From contig CAJODN010000003.1 of assembly GCA_905233695.1 (NCBI GenBank), forward strand, positions 63,542-127,541: 64,000 nucleotides of DNA, in the 5' to 3' direction. The position numbers and the translations under genes were made by a program. Shown in pieces: positions 1 through 10,035 of this stretch; within the stretch, counting starts at the first letter, position 1; every line of letters starts with the position of its first letter. A model generated the notes under the pieces. The model saw only the letters and a list, made by a program, of their open reading frames with translations. It did no database searches and was not told the origin of the DNA. The stretch comes from an uncultured Lachnospiraceae bacterium. GTDB lineage: Bacteria > Bacillota > Clostridia > Lachnospirales > Lachnospiraceae.

Positions 1-1
1 T

Positions 2-970
2 TCTTCGATAATCGATGGCTTTTCTCTTGCTGACCCGCGTCAGAACGAGGGCTTTGCTTATCTGGGACTTGGAATGATATTCCTTTCGATTATTTCCATA
101 GTAATATTAATAGCGTATGTCATAAGACGGAGAAGGATAGTTAAGAGAAATATAAGGCTCGGTAAGTACGGGTACGCAGACAGACCTCTCAGTAAGATGG
201 GCAGAAGAAAAGTAATCTCATATGTAATTGCACTTTCGGTCTATCTTGTCGTGTTTACCTTTCTGGCATTAAGTCCAACCTGGACTATCGGCGAAACAGA
301 GCTTTTCAGTATTCCATACCCGGATATAATATGGGATACCCTCAGCATATACAGATCATCGGGAAGATTCATATGGCCAACCTATTATATGATTATGAGT
401 CTCTCTCTTATTATTCCGAGTTATATATTTGTTCATAAGAAGAATAATACGTATGCAGAGAGTCTGTTTCCTCACGAAAATGTGTTTATGAAGGAGCGGA
501 TAACGGTAATCTTCATTATGGCACTGTGTCTTCTTGTTCAGATTATCGATTTATCATCTGCAATTATGCAGAAGAGGTATGATTTCCACAAGGATACGGA
601 ATATGTATCAGACCTTCAATCATTGGCTTGGGAGGAAATTGCGGGAAGCTGCGATACAATTGTAACCTGTCCCCCCAGTAGGGATCTATACATGGACAAT
701 CTTAGTGCAATGTCCTTCGAGATATATGCCAAGGAGCACGATATGTCCATGAATATAACGTATCTCAGCAGGAATCTCTCGAAATATGCGGATCGTAATA
801 CCTACGAGGAATTCTGTAATAGAGGTGAAGGAATTACATATCCCAATCATATGTATCTTTTCTTAAGGGCGGATGAAGAGGATCTGCCGGACGGTGACAG
901 ATTCAATCTTAATTATTATTATATAGACGGCTATATTGTCGGACTCGACAAGGGAGTTAATATATACTGA
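2..970 (+). CDS. C-terminal part of polytopic membrane protein (DUF6311-like glycan-locus protein), 5' truncated by window edge
   Basis: Frame is open from base 2 (SSIIDGFSLADPRQNEGFAYLGLGMI...), upstream of the ORF-track start at 74; has 'YRSSGRFIWP' and several TM segments. Confidence 0.6.
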   Translation, partial: SSIIDGFSLADPRQNEGFAYLGLGMIFLSIISIVILIAYVIRRRRIVKRNIRLGKYGYADRPLSKMGRRKVISYVIALSVYLVVFTFLALSPTWTIGETELFSIPYPDIIWDTLSIYRSSGRFIWPTYYMIMSLSLIIPSYIFVHKKNNTYAESLFPHENVFMKERITVIFIMALCLLVQIIDLSSAIMQKRYDFHKDTEYVSDLQSLAWEEIAGSCDTIVTCPPSRDLYMDNLSAMSFEIYAKEHDMSMNITYLSRNLSKYADRNTYEEFCNRGEGITYPNHMYLFLRADEEDLPDGDRFNLNYYYIDGYIVGLDKGVNIY

Positions 971-986
971 TTAACAGAGGTGAAGC

Positions 987-1994
987 GTGAATAAAGAAGG
1001 CAAAATTGAGTTATACAGATTCTTGGCATGTCTTTTCATTATGATGGGGCACTATTTGTATTATGTGTTACCGAATCTGGAATTACCCTTTGTTGTATCG
1101 TATCAGTTTGTTGAGTTTTTCTTTATGGTAACGGGGTACTTTACGGCAAGGCATTTTGATCTAAAGTGGCAGGAAGGAAGCGGTGCCAAGGAAGTCTTAA
1201 AATATCATTTTAAGAAATTCTTAAGATTCATGCCCTATACGATTCCGGCGATTATAGGTGTCTACGCCGTAGAAAGCTACACTTTTATCTTGGCGGATAA
1301 TATTCAGGGATTATGGGATAATCTTAAGGATATTGTACTTGAGGTACTGTTCTTATCAGTATTCAGACCGTCGGGAGCCCATCTTTTCGTAATGTGGTTT
1401 TTGTCCGCAATGTTTATTACGCTTCCCGTTCTTATCGCATTCTGCTTCCTGAAGAGAAAGTGGGTTAAGATAATACCCGGCACGATTCTTCCGGTCATAT
1501 ACTATGTGTTGACTCCCGATTATACCTCACAAAATCCCGTTAATCAGCTTCTAAGAGCATTTATGGGAATGCTCTTGGGTGCAACGATTTACTATCTGTC
1601 TTGTTACATAAAGGAACTAAATGTACCGAAGGCCGTAGAATGGATATGTACGATTTTGTTTACGGTAGCGTATATCGCACCGATTATCATCTGTTATAGG
1701 AACATGTTCTTAAGCTATGAATATATAATTTGCTTTGTTGTGTGGATGATGATACTGATGTCGGACTTAACGGTGATGAAGCCCTGGCACAGCAGAATAA
1801 TGGGGTATCTCGGAGATATCAGTATGCCTGTTTTTATGTGGCATATCGCCGTGTTTAAGTTTGTAAGTGTATTTAATGTACTAAGCGACAACGAGATATT
1901 AAGAATAACGGTAAGTTTTGCCATGGTCTTTTTCATATGCATTATCAATATGGCGATAGTAAAGCTCTGTAAAAAATATATTAAAAAGACGTAA
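987..1994 (+). CDS. Acyltransferase-3 family (OafA/WecH-like) membrane O-acyltransferase, GTG start
   Basis: N-term ELYRFLACLFIMMGHY...FVEFFFMVTGYF typical of Acyl_transf_3; about 10 TM segments. Confidence 0.85.
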   Translation: MNKEGKIELYRFLACLFIMMGHYLYYVLPNLELPFVVSYQFVEFFFMVTGYFTARHFDLKWQEGSGAKEVLKYHFKKFLRFMPYTIPAIIGVYAVESYTFILADNIQGLWDNLKDIVLEVLFLSVFRPSGAHLFVMWFLSAMFITLPVLIAFCFLKRKWVKIIPGTILPVIYYVLTPDYTSQNPVNQLLRAFMGMLLGATIYYLSCYIKELNVPKAVEWICTILFTVAYIAPIIICYRNMFLSYEYIICFVVWMMILMSDLTVMKPWHSRIMGYLGDISMPVFMWHIAVFKFVSVFNVLSDNEILRITVSFAMVFFICIINMAIVKLCKKYIKKT

Positions 1995-2046
1995 AAATTC
2001 TGAAAAATTTATGTAATATTTACGCAACATTTACAGTCTAAAAACC

Positions 2047-2075
2047 TTGATAATACAAGGATTTCAATGTATAAT
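2047..2075 (+). promoter_or_regulatory. sigma-70-type promoter TTGATA-N17-TATAAT upstream of glycan operon
   Basis: Seen directly: TTGATA 2047-2052, 17-nt spacer, TATAAT 2070-2075, in a 142-nt intergenic gap. Confidence 0.75.
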
Positions 2076-2136
2076 AATTAAGTTGTGACATGTAACATTA
2101 AGAGCTTTGCTCTGAATGAAGAATTAGGAGAAGAAT

Positions 2137-2856
2137 ATGGGAATCAGTGTTGCATTACTTGCATACAAAGAAGAAGAGAACTTGAAGGTGCTTCTTCCCG
2201 AGATTATTGAAAATGTTGAAAAGTGCGGCGAAGACTATGAGATTATAATAGTCGATACAGAAAAGCCTCTCGATAATACAGAAGAGGTGTGTAAACAGTA
2301 CGGCGCAAGATATATAAATCAAAAGCTTCCGGGATTCGCGGGAGCATTCAAGACGGCTATAAGAGCCGCTAAGAAGGACAAGTTCCTTATTATGGACTCC
2401 GACGGCTCTCATCCGCCGGTTGCGATTCCCGCAATTCATAAGAAATTCGTTAATGATAAATGTGATGTGGTAATCGGCTCTCGCTATTGCAAGGGCGGTA
2501 AGACCAACGATACGAAGTCGTCTCAGATAATGAGTCACCTTCTTAACTTTGCATACAGAGTGGTTCTTGGACTTCGTGCTCACGATTTATCAACCGATTA
2601 TCGTATGTATCACACGAAACAATTAAAGAGAGTTAAGCTTAAATGCAAGAATTATGACGTTCTTGAAGAGGTTCTTCTCATGCTTCAGCTTAATAAGAAG
2701 AATCACAGACTTAAGTTTGGCGAAGTTCCCATTGATTTTCAGAAGAGAATGTACGGAGAATCCAAGAGAAGATTACTCCCTTACATAGCAACATTCATAT
2801 CGACACTGATTAGACTGTTCTTCGTTAGGATTAAGGCGGGGCTGCCCAAGAGATAG
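2137..2856 (+). CDS. Glycosyltransferase family 2 (polyprenyl/dolichol-phosphate sugar synthase-like)
   Basis: MGISVALLAYKEEENLKVLLPEI...LIMDSDGSHPP...VIGSRYCKGG; GT2 DPM-like. Confidence 0.85.
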   Translation: MGISVALLAYKEEENLKVLLPEIIENVEKCGEDYEIIIVDTEKPLDNTEEVCKQYGARYINQKLPGFAGAFKTAIRAAKKDKFLIMDSDGSHPPVAIPAIHKKFVNDKCDVVIGSRYCKGGKTNDTKSSQIMSHLLNFAYRVVLGLRAHDLSTDYRMYHTKQLKRVKLKCKNYDVLEEVLLMLQLNKKNHRLKFGEVPIDFQKRMYGESKRRLLPYIATFISTLIRLFFVRIKAGLPKR

Positions 2857-2865
2857 GAGAAAATT

Positions 2866-3453
2866 TTGAAAAAAAATTCATTGTTAACTCAGATACTGCG
2901 TTTTTGCGTTGTCGGCGGAATATCATTCATAGTTGACTTTATTGTAACGAATGTAGTAGCGCTTCTCATAAGAGAAATCGGCGTAGAAGCCACAACGGCC
3001 GCCATGATAGGTGCCCTGGTTGGTTTCTTAATATCAATTATAGTTAACTATATCCTTAGTATGCATTGGGTATTCGTAAGGAAGGACGACATGAACCGCG
3101 CCAAGGAATTCACAATATTCCTTGTACTCAGTGCTATCGGACTCGGTTTAAATGAGCTTATAATACTCGGCTGTATGACTCTTATCAATAATGTGGGATG
3201 GTGCCACAGCTTTACTGATTGGTGTATTGGCATTGTTAATCATTTCTTCGATATGACATTTGAAGGAGTGGCAACGGCTGGTTCTAAGATAATTGCAACA
3301 GCGGTCGTAATGGTCTTCAACTTCGTAACACGTAAGCTGTTCTTAGAGAAGAAAGAAGATAAGACGGATAAGACAGAAGAAAAGTCGGATACAGGGGAGG
3401 TATCCGTTGATTCGGAAGATAAAAGGTACGAAGAGAAGGTAAAGGAGGACTGA
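2866..3453 (+). CDS. GtrA-like (GtcA) family membrane protein, TTG start
   Basis: QILRFCVVGGISFIVDFIVTNVV...NYILSMHWVFV...FNFVTRKLFLF pattern; 4 TM. Confidence 0.85.
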   Translation: MKKNSLLTQILRFCVVGGISFIVDFIVTNVVALLIREIGVEATTAAMIGALVGFLISIIVNYILSMHWVFVRKDDMNRAKEFTIFLVLSAIGLGLNELIILGCMTLINNVGWCHSFTDWCIGIVNHFFDMTFEGVATAGSKIIATAVVMVFNFVTRKLFLEKKEDKTDKTEEKSDTGEVSVDSEDKRYEEKVKED

Positions 3454-3454
3454 T

Positions 3455-4417
3455 TTGAACAGGATCTTAATAACGGGGTTTTCGGGATTTGTAAGCCGTC
3501 ATTTCTTGAATTATCTCTATGAGAACAAGAAGGAATTTCAGGTGCTTGGCGCTGACATCAATGAGCCTAAGATAGACATAGAGAGCTATAACGACGTCTT
3601 GGATGTCTCATTTACAAAATGTAACATGCTGGACGCCGATATGGTAGAGAAAGTGGTAGAAGATTTCGCCCCTGATTATATACTTCATCTTGCGGCATTT
3701 TCATCTGTTGCATATTCTTGGGAGCATCCCGCAGAGTGCTTCAGCAACAATACCATGATATTCCTGAATCTTACCAATGCGGTTAAGAACCTTAAGAAGC
3801 ATTGCAGAATCTTATCTGTGGGTTCATCGGAAGAATACGGTAATGTATCGAAGGATCAATTACCCCTTAAGGAAAGCATGGACTTAACACCGGTTAGTCC
3901 TTATGCTGTGGCAAGAGTATCCCAGGAGATGATGTCTAAGGTATATGTGGACAGCTTCGATATGGACATTGTTCTTACAAGAAGCTTTAACCATATGGGA
4001 CCTTATCAGGATGAGAGATTCGTTGTTCCTTCATTTATCAGAAGAATCCTTGATGTAAAGGAAGGCGGCCGAAGCGAAGGCATAATCGAGACGGGAGATA
4101 CGACGATTATCCGCGACTTCGTAGACGTAAGAGACGTTGTAAGAGCCTACTACGGACTCCTTATGGAAGGAACACCCGGAGAAGTATACAATATCTGCGG
4201 CGGTAAAGGCGTTGCCCTTTCCGAGATAATATCTGAGATAGCGGATATCGTGGGAGTTGATATTACGGGAAAGGTTAATCCTGAGTTCGTAAGACCTGAC
4301 GACAACAGACAGATTATAGGATGCGCCGACAAGATTAAGAACGACATCGGCTGGGAAGCTAAGATTCCGCTTCGTCAGACATTATCAGACATGGTAGAGA
4401 TCATGAAGAACAATTAA
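3455..4417 (+). CDS. rmd: GDP-6-deoxy-D-mannose reductase-like SDR (NAD-dependent epimerase/dehydratase)
   Basis: [52 protein letters not shown]; adjacent to gmd. Confidence 0.75.
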   Translation: MNRILITGFSGFVSRHFLNYLYENKKEFQVLGADINEPKIDIESYNDVLDVSFTKCNMLDADMVEKVVEDFAPDYILHLAAFSSVAYSWEHPAECFSNNTMIFLNLTNAVKNLKKHCRILSVGSSEEYGNVSKDQLPLKESMDLTPVSPYAVARVSQEMMSKVYVDSFDMDIVLTRSFNHMGPYQDERFVVPSFIRRILDVKEGGRSEGIIETGDTTIIRDFVDVRDVVRAYYGLLMEGTPGEVYNICGGKGVALSEIISEIADIVGVDITGKVNPEFVRPDDNRQIIGCADKIKNDIGWEAKIPLRQTLSDMVEIMKNN

Positions 4418-4442
4418 CATTTACAATATAAAGGAGAATGAC

Positions 4443-5489
4443 ATGGCAAAGAAAGCACTTATCACCGGTATTACGGGACAGGACGGAAGCTACCTCGCAG
4501 AGTTCCTTCTTGAGAAGGGATATGAGGTACACGGAATTATAAGAAGGTCTTCTATTCACTCTACAGAGAGAATCGACCATCTTCTTAAGGCAGGCACAAT
4601 TACAATTCATGACGGAGACTTATCTGATTCCTCATCAATTGTTAAGATTGTTAATCTCGTTAAGCCTGACGAAATCTATAACCTGGCTGCACAGTCTCAC
4701 GTAGGAGTGTCATTTGATGCAGCAGAATATACAGGTGATGTGGATGCCATCGGAGTTCTTCGAATATTAGAGGCTGTTCATATGCTTGGAATGGATAAGA
4801 CATGTCGTATCTATCAGGCGTCAACCTCTGAATTATACGGTAAGGTTGAGGAGGTTCCTCAGAACGAGAATACACCTTTCCACCCTTACAGCCCATACGC
4901 CGTTGCTAAGCAGTACGGCTTCTGGATGATGAGACAGTACAGAGAAGCATACGGTCAGTTCGCAGTTAACGGAATCCTCTTTAATCACGAGTCGGAGAGG
5001 CGCGGTGAGACATTCGTCACACGTAAGATTACACGTGCAGCAGGTCGTATCAAGATGGGAATTCAGGATAAGCTCTATCTCGGCAATCTCGACTCACTTC
5101 GCGATTGGGGATATGCCAAGGATTATGTGGAGTGTATGTGGCTTATAATGCAGCAGGACGAGCCTGATGATTATGTAATCGCAACGGGCGTTCAGCACAC
5201 TGTAAGAGAATTCACAACGCTGGCATTCAAGTATGTGGGAATCGACCTTGAATGGAAGGGCGAAGGCGTTAACGAGCAGGGTATCGATAAGGCTACGGGA
5301 AATGTTCTTGTGGAAGTATCGGAAGAATTCTATCGCCCTACAGATGTTGTTAACCTCTGGGGCGATCCTACCAAGGCTAAGACAAAGCTTGGATGGAACC
5401 CGCAGAAGACAAGCTATGAAGACCTTTGTCGTATAATGGCGGAGCATGACTTAGAGCTTGCCAAGCAGGAAGCAAAGTTAGCTGAGTAA
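4443..5489 (+). CDS. gmd: GDP-mannose 4,6-dehydratase
   Basis: [81 protein letters not shown]. Confidence 0.95.
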   Translation: MAKKALITGITGQDGSYLAEFLLEKGYEVHGIIRRSSIHSTERIDHLLKAGTITIHDGDLSDSSSIVKIVNLVKPDEIYNLAAQSHVGVSFDAAEYTGDVDAIGVLRILEAVHMLGMDKTCRIYQASTSELYGKVEEVPQNENTPFHPYSPYAVAKQYGFWMMRQYREAYGQFAVNGILFNHESERRGETFVTRKITRAAGRIKMGIQDKLYLGNLDSLRDWGYAKDYVECMWLIMQQDEPDDYVIATGVQHTVREFTTLAFKYVGIDLEWKGEGVNEQGIDKATGNVLVEVSEEFYRPTDVVNLWGDPTKAKTKLGWNPQKTSYEDLCRIMAEHDLELAKQEAKLAE

Positions 5490-5506
5490 CAGAAGATAAT
5501 ATAGAT

Positions 5507-5537
5507 AGTGGGGGCTATTATAAGGATAGTTCCCACT
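5507..5537 (+). other. Stem-loop (AGTGGGGGCTAT / ATAGTTCCCACT, 12 bp with two G-U pairs) between gmd and the first SRG-family gene
   Basis: Arms 5507-5518 and 5526-5537, 7-nt loop, followed by a weak T-rich stretch; possible attenuator/terminator. Confidence 0.5.
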
Positions 5538-5553
5538 TGTTATTTGTTAAGAT

Positions 5554-6783
5554 ATGCAGAAGATACTTCAAGATGAAAAAAAGAGAAATATGCTTTTCTT
5601 TCTTGTTATATGGGGCATTATAACCATAGGGCTCTTTATGAGAACCTTTGATTGGACGGCTAACTCATATAACTCATCAATACTGGCTATTTCTTATAAA
5701 TACGGCTTCACATCCAGAGGACTTCTGGGAACCATTTATCAGTTTTTGGGAAGCCTGGTGGGCGTAGATATATGGAACTACTTTGTGGTTTTTAAGTTCT
5801 ACGTCATATGTACAGCAGTTTGCTACATTGTGTTTGCAGTAATGATGCTCCTTTTCCTTAAGAAGACAAATGTCGACAATAAGAAGATGGAGCAGTATTT
5901 AATACTGATATTTACAATGTTTTTCATTACCATGTTCGCAACGGAAAAGAACTTCGGACGAATAGACATGTTTATGCTGCTTGCGACCATAATAGCCGTG
6001 TATTTGATTGCGATAGAGAGATTTGTATGGCTTGTCGTTCCCCTTACCGCAATAGGTGTTATATTCCATCAGGGATATGTGTTCATGTTCTACAACGCGG
6101 TGCTTGTCCTTCTTCTCTATAGGATATTATCGAAGGAGGGAAAGGAACGAGGCAAATACATAACGGTGCTTGTTCTCTCTTTGGTAATATGTGCAATTTT
6201 ATTCTTCTGGTTCCAAATTGTATACAGAGGCGGAGCACATGAATACTACGACGAAGCAATGAGGCACGCCGCCACCATGGGCGTTGAAGGTAAGCCTCAC
6301 GAGGAATTGCTTCGGGCGGAGCTACTAGGAGTCGATCTTCATGATGAGGAATTAAAATACAGGCTTAGCAACGTAATAGAGATAATAATATTCATTATTT
6401 TCTTTTCGCCTTATATTATATTCGTGGGAAAAGCGCTTATAGGAACAATAAAGAGACAGACAGAGACGCTTAGTAAGTTAAAGTACTTAGCGGTAATCTT
6501 AGGACCCTTGACACTGCTTCCCAATTATATATTTAAGGTCGATTTCGGAAGATGGACCTTTGCCGGAGTATCCTATTTCTTACTGGTGTTTATCTTCATG
6601 TACGCAATTAATGACAGGAACATAATTGAAAGCGTAGACGAAGGACTTTTAAGGCTTAAGAATAAAGTATACAGACCGTTTATTTTTATTATGCCCTTCT
6701 TATTCATTCCTTTTATGGACGTGGCTGTTACGGTGTTTACAGATCGTTTGTGTGTGTTGTTTAGAAATATTATTGGCATTTAG
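5554..6783 (+). CDS. SRG-family polytopic membrane protein, copy A (putative GT-C/polymerase-like)
   Basis: NSYNSSILAISYKYGFTSRGLLGTIY; NFGRIDMFM; FHQGYVFMFYN; KVDFGRW; PFMD; paralogous to 18708..19934. Confidence 0.8.
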   Translation: MQKILQDEKKRNMLFFLVIWGIITIGLFMRTFDWTANSYNSSILAISYKYGFTSRGLLGTIYQFLGSLVGVDIWNYFVVFKFYVICTAVCYIVFAVMMLLFLKKTNVDNKKMEQYLILIFTMFFITMFATEKNFGRIDMFMLLATIIAVYLIAIERFVWLVVPLTAIGVIFHQGYVFMFYNAVLVLLLYRILSKEGKERGKYITVLVLSLVICAILFFWFQIVYRGGAHEYYDEAMRHAATMGVEGKPHEELLRAELLGVDLHDEELKYRLSNVIEIIIFIIFFSPYIIFVGKALIGTIKRQTETLSKLKYLAVILGPLTLLPNYIFKVDFGRWTFAGVSYFLLVFIFMYAINDRNIIESVDEGLLRLKNKVYRPFIFIMPFLFIPFMDVAVTVFTDRLCVLFRNIIGI

Positions 6784-6791
6784 AAGACATT

Positions 6792-8012
6792 ATGAAGAAT
6801 TTTATTAAAAGCAAAGATTTTAAATTTTGGATTATACTTGGCATATTCGGGATTCTGTTCGTAATATGGAGCTTCGATAAAGAAATAATTCCGCAGAATA
6901 CTACACTTTATGCCTTGTCATATGAATACGGCTTCGTATCCAGAGGACTGCTTGGAACCATATGGGGTTACATAGGTAAGCTCACCGGCCTTAACACCAT
7001 GAGCTACGGCGGAATATATGCATTATCGAAGCTAATGCTAGTTGTATTCCTTATTGTATTAATGCTTTTCTTCCTTCAGCTTATTCTAAAGACTAAGGAG
7101 GAAGATAAGAAGTATATGTACTATCTTATTGTCTTTTTCTCCATATTTAACTTCCCCATGTTTGCGGGCAAGCATAATTTCGGAAGAGTCGATGTAGTAC
7201 TTATGATAATAACAATTATATGCTGCATGCTGATTGTTCAGGGTGTCCTGGAATGGTTGGTGCCGATTCTCTGCGGTATTGCCATGCTTTTCCACCAGGG
7301 ATACGTATTTATGTATGTAAATATCATATTAATCCTATTTTTATTCAAGGCATTAAAGGACAGGAAGAAGATTTCCAAGAAATACGCAGCGCTGTTTATT
7401 ATTACACTTCTCGTGGTGTCAGTTCTCTTTATATATTTTGAGTTTATTTCCACTTATAATCTGACAAAAGAGCAGGCAGGAAGCATCGTGGAATTTGCCA
7501 AGAGCCTTTCCGCTAACGGAGAAGAATACAGCGAGTCCCTCATTAATCATGAGGTGCTTGGCAAGGGTGTCTTTGCTGACGAATGGAGATTTCATAAGGT
7601 TTGTTATATAGAGACACCTATAATGCTACTTCTCTTTTCGCCTTATATTGTGCTGTTCGTACTGTTCTTCAGAAACGTTCTTAGGGAGACAAAAAGCGAT
7701 GCCCTTACATATGTTAAGTATCTCTTCTTGCTTCTTGGCGGAGCCACTAATTTGCCGGAATTAATAATGAAAACAGATTACGGCAGGTATGCGTACTCGC
7801 TCATATTCTACTATGTCGGAGCAATTCTCTGTCTTATGGCAATGGGAGATAAGATATTATGGTCTAACGTTAAGTCGCTTATGCATACGGTTAAGACGAA
7901 AATGTACGTTTCGGAGATTCTTGTAGCTTACCCAATAATATATATGCCCTTTTATGATGTATATGTTTGTAAAGCAATGGAGAGCTTTGTATACAATGTC
8001 TTTGGCCTCTAA
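6792..8012 (+). CDS. SRG-family polytopic membrane protein, copy B
   Basis: NTTLYALSYEYGFVSRGLLGTIW; NFGRVDVVL; FHQGYVFM; KTDYGRY; PFYD; close paralog of 19945..21168. Confidence 0.8.
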   Translation: MKNFIKSKDFKFWIILGIFGILFVIWSFDKEIIPQNTTLYALSYEYGFVSRGLLGTIWGYIGKLTGLNTMSYGGIYALSKLMLVVFLIVLMLFFLQLILKTKEEDKKYMYYLIVFFSIFNFPMFAGKHNFGRVDVVLMIITIICCMLIVQGVLEWLVPILCGIAMLFHQGYVFMYVNIILILFLFKALKDRKKISKKYAALFIITLLVVSVLFIYFEFISTYNLTKEQAGSIVEFAKSLSANGEEYSESLINHEVLGKGVFADEWRFHKVCYIETPIMLLLFSPYIVLFVLFFRNVLRETKSDALTYVKYLFLLLGGATNLPELIMKTDYGRYAYSLIFYYVGAILCLMAMGDKILWSNVKSLMHTVKTKMYVSEILVAYPIIYMPFYDVYVCKAMESFVYNVFGL

Positions 8013-8021
8013 GGAAATATT

Positions 8022-8975
8022 ATGAGTGATGTTAAGAAGAGAAATACCGTAATAGATTTTGCCAAAGGGTTGGCAATTGTGTTGATGTTAGCAGATCACA
8101 TAATTAAGACAGGATCTTTTATAACATCCTTTCACATGCCACTGTTTTTTATTTTGAGCGGTTACTTTTTCAAAGATATACCATTCAAAGAATATCTGGT
8201 AAAAAAGGCAAAAGGTCTGTTAATACCATATGTGATATTAAATGTAATAGCGCTGGTATTTGTCGTAATAAGAGACAGAAATAATTTCGATATAGTCGAG
8301 TTTGGCGCGAAGATAAAAAGAATACTGCTGGGGTGCGACGGCTTATCCTTAGGCTGGTTTCTGATAGCGCTTTTTTTAACGTCAATAATTTATTGGTTTG
8401 TATATAAATGCTTATGGAATAACAAAATCTTGTATGCCGCTGTATTAGCAATACTAACGGTTGCCGGATGGTACGCCGGATCGTTGTTCGAAGCCCATAT
8501 TTACCAATGGGATGTGGCACTGCTTTGCGTAGTTTTCTTAGCCATGGGACATTTATATAAAGAGTATTCGAAAGAGATATCTGCGAAGGTGAAAATACTT
8601 GTGCTGATTGTCTCGCTTGGAATATGGATTATAGATATTTTAAACGGAGGAATAGTACTTTCTCTCAGAATATATCATGTTTTCCCGGTTTGTGTAATAG
8701 GTGCAATAGCAGGAACATACGTAGTTTTATATGCGTGTAAGTACTTGGATAAGATCCCCGTTATTAACACTTATTTCAGATTCATGGGACGGAATACTTT
8801 GCTTATAATGTATATGGGAAATGTAACGGTTACGGTATATGATTGGAATGAGCTGGGCGATAATTTATTCGTATTAATTCTGGCACAGGTAGTGTTATTC
8901 TCCGTTTTGGTATGGCTGTATAATAAGTCAAAGAGTTTCGTTTTAAGCAGGGTAAAGGGTTTAAAATCGGAGTAA
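8022..8975 (+). CDS. Acyltransferase-3 family (fucose 4-O-acetylase-like)
   Basis: RNTVIDFAKGLAIVLMLADHI...SFHMPLFFILSGYFF...LIPYVILN. Confidence 0.85.
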   Translation: MSDVKKRNTVIDFAKGLAIVLMLADHIIKTGSFITSFHMPLFFILSGYFFKDIPFKEYLVKKAKGLLIPYVILNVIALVFVVIRDRNNFDIVEFGAKIKRILLGCDGLSLGWFLIALFLTSIIYWFVYKCLWNNKILYAAVLAILTVAGWYAGSLFEAHIYQWDVALLCVVFLAMGHLYKEYSKEISAKVKILVLIVSLGIWIIDILNGGIVLSLRIYHVFPVCVIGAIAGTYVVLYACKYLDKIPVINTYFRFMGRNTLLIMYMGNVTVTVYDWNELGDNLFVLILAQVVLFSVLVWLYNKSKSFVLSRVKGLKSE

Positions 8976-8977
8976 AG

Positions 8978-10033
8978 ATGAAGAAGAACGTTTTTATAGA
9001 ATTATTGCGGTTTCTTGCGGCAACAATAATAGTCGGATATCATACAAGATTCGTATTCGATTCGGGATGGATTTTCGTAGAATTCTTTTTTATGCTAAGT
9101 GGATTCTTCGCATATAAAAAGGTCCTGCAGTATAAAGAGTCCGGAGAATCGTTTAAAGATTTTCCCGTGAAGTATACAGTAAAAAAAATACTTAGGATTA
9201 TACCGTACACATTTTTGTCAATGATATTATTTGTTGTACTTGAATTAAAGGATCAGCTTCTAAGTGTAGGGGAAAAGACAATCGGTCGGTTTGTCTTATA
9301 TTTTATTGAAAATGTCACACTGTTAAACGGAACGGGAATGGTACCGGGTGAAGTTGAATTGGGCGATGGCTGGACAATGGGTTCAATGCTTATGCCGATT
9401 CTGTGGTATATTATCGTATTATTTGTGGCGCTGCCCGTAATGATGTATTTAGCATATTATTTGGAGGATAAAATAGGTATATGGTTATATACTTTTTTCC
9501 CGATGCTTCTTTACGGCGTTTTGATTATGTCTACGGGAACCATAGACGGCTTCCATAATGAGCTGTGGATATATCCGGCGCTGTTTATGAGAGCTTTGGC
9601 AGGATTACTTCTGGGAGCGGCGGCATATAGATTTAGTCTATCATTTCAAAAACAGATTAAGAAAAAAAGGGCTTATACGGTTCTTTTCGGGCTAATGGAA
9701 CTATTGATCTATGCTGCAGTCATATTCTTGGCGTCGCTGGAGAATTTGAGAAGTGAAATAATTGTCATTGCATGCTTTGCGGTAGGTCTTGGATTAACAT
9801 TATCCGGAGAGACATTTACATCACGTTTAAAGGGAAAAGTAATATGTTTTCTCGGAGCCATAAGCTTACCTATATATTGTGTTCATACCATAATTCTTGA
9901 TACTTGGCCTGATTTTTCATCATATATGGTGTATATTATTACTATTGGCATATCAATCGTTATGTGGTGCCTGGTACAGGGAACTTCATTTGTGTTAAAA
10001 AAGATAAAAGAGAATAAAAAGAAAGAAAACTGA
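8978..10033 (+). CDS. Acyltransferase-3 family (OafA-like)
   Basis: FIELLRFLAATIIVGYHTRF...FVEFFFMLSGFFAYKK. Confidence 0.85.
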   Translation: MKKNVFIELLRFLAATIIVGYHTRFVFDSGWIFVEFFFMLSGFFAYKKVLQYKESGESFKDFPVKYTVKKILRIIPYTFLSMILFVVLELKDQLLSVGEKTIGRFVLYFIENVTLLNGTGMVPGEVELGDGWTMGSMLMPILWYIIVLFVALPVMMYLAYYLEDKIGIWLYTFFPMLLYGVLIMSTGTIDGFHNELWIYPALFMRALAGLLLGAAAYRFSLSFQKQIKKKRAYTVLFGLMELLIYAAVIFLASLENLRSEIIVIACFAVGLGLTLSGETFTSRLKGKVICFLGAISLPIYCVHTIILDTWPDFSSYMVYIITIGISIVMWCLVQGTSFVLKKIKENKKKEN

Positions 10034-10035
10034 TA

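Noticed and set aside
2101-2113. AGAGC-TTT-GCTCT hairpin in the leader of the 2137 operon
   Set aside because: Very short and not followed by a terminator-like T-run; insufficient for a regulatory claim
2155-2583. 142-aa minus-strand ORF inside the first GT2 gene
   Set aside because: Fully overlapped by a well-supported sense gene; no supporting signal
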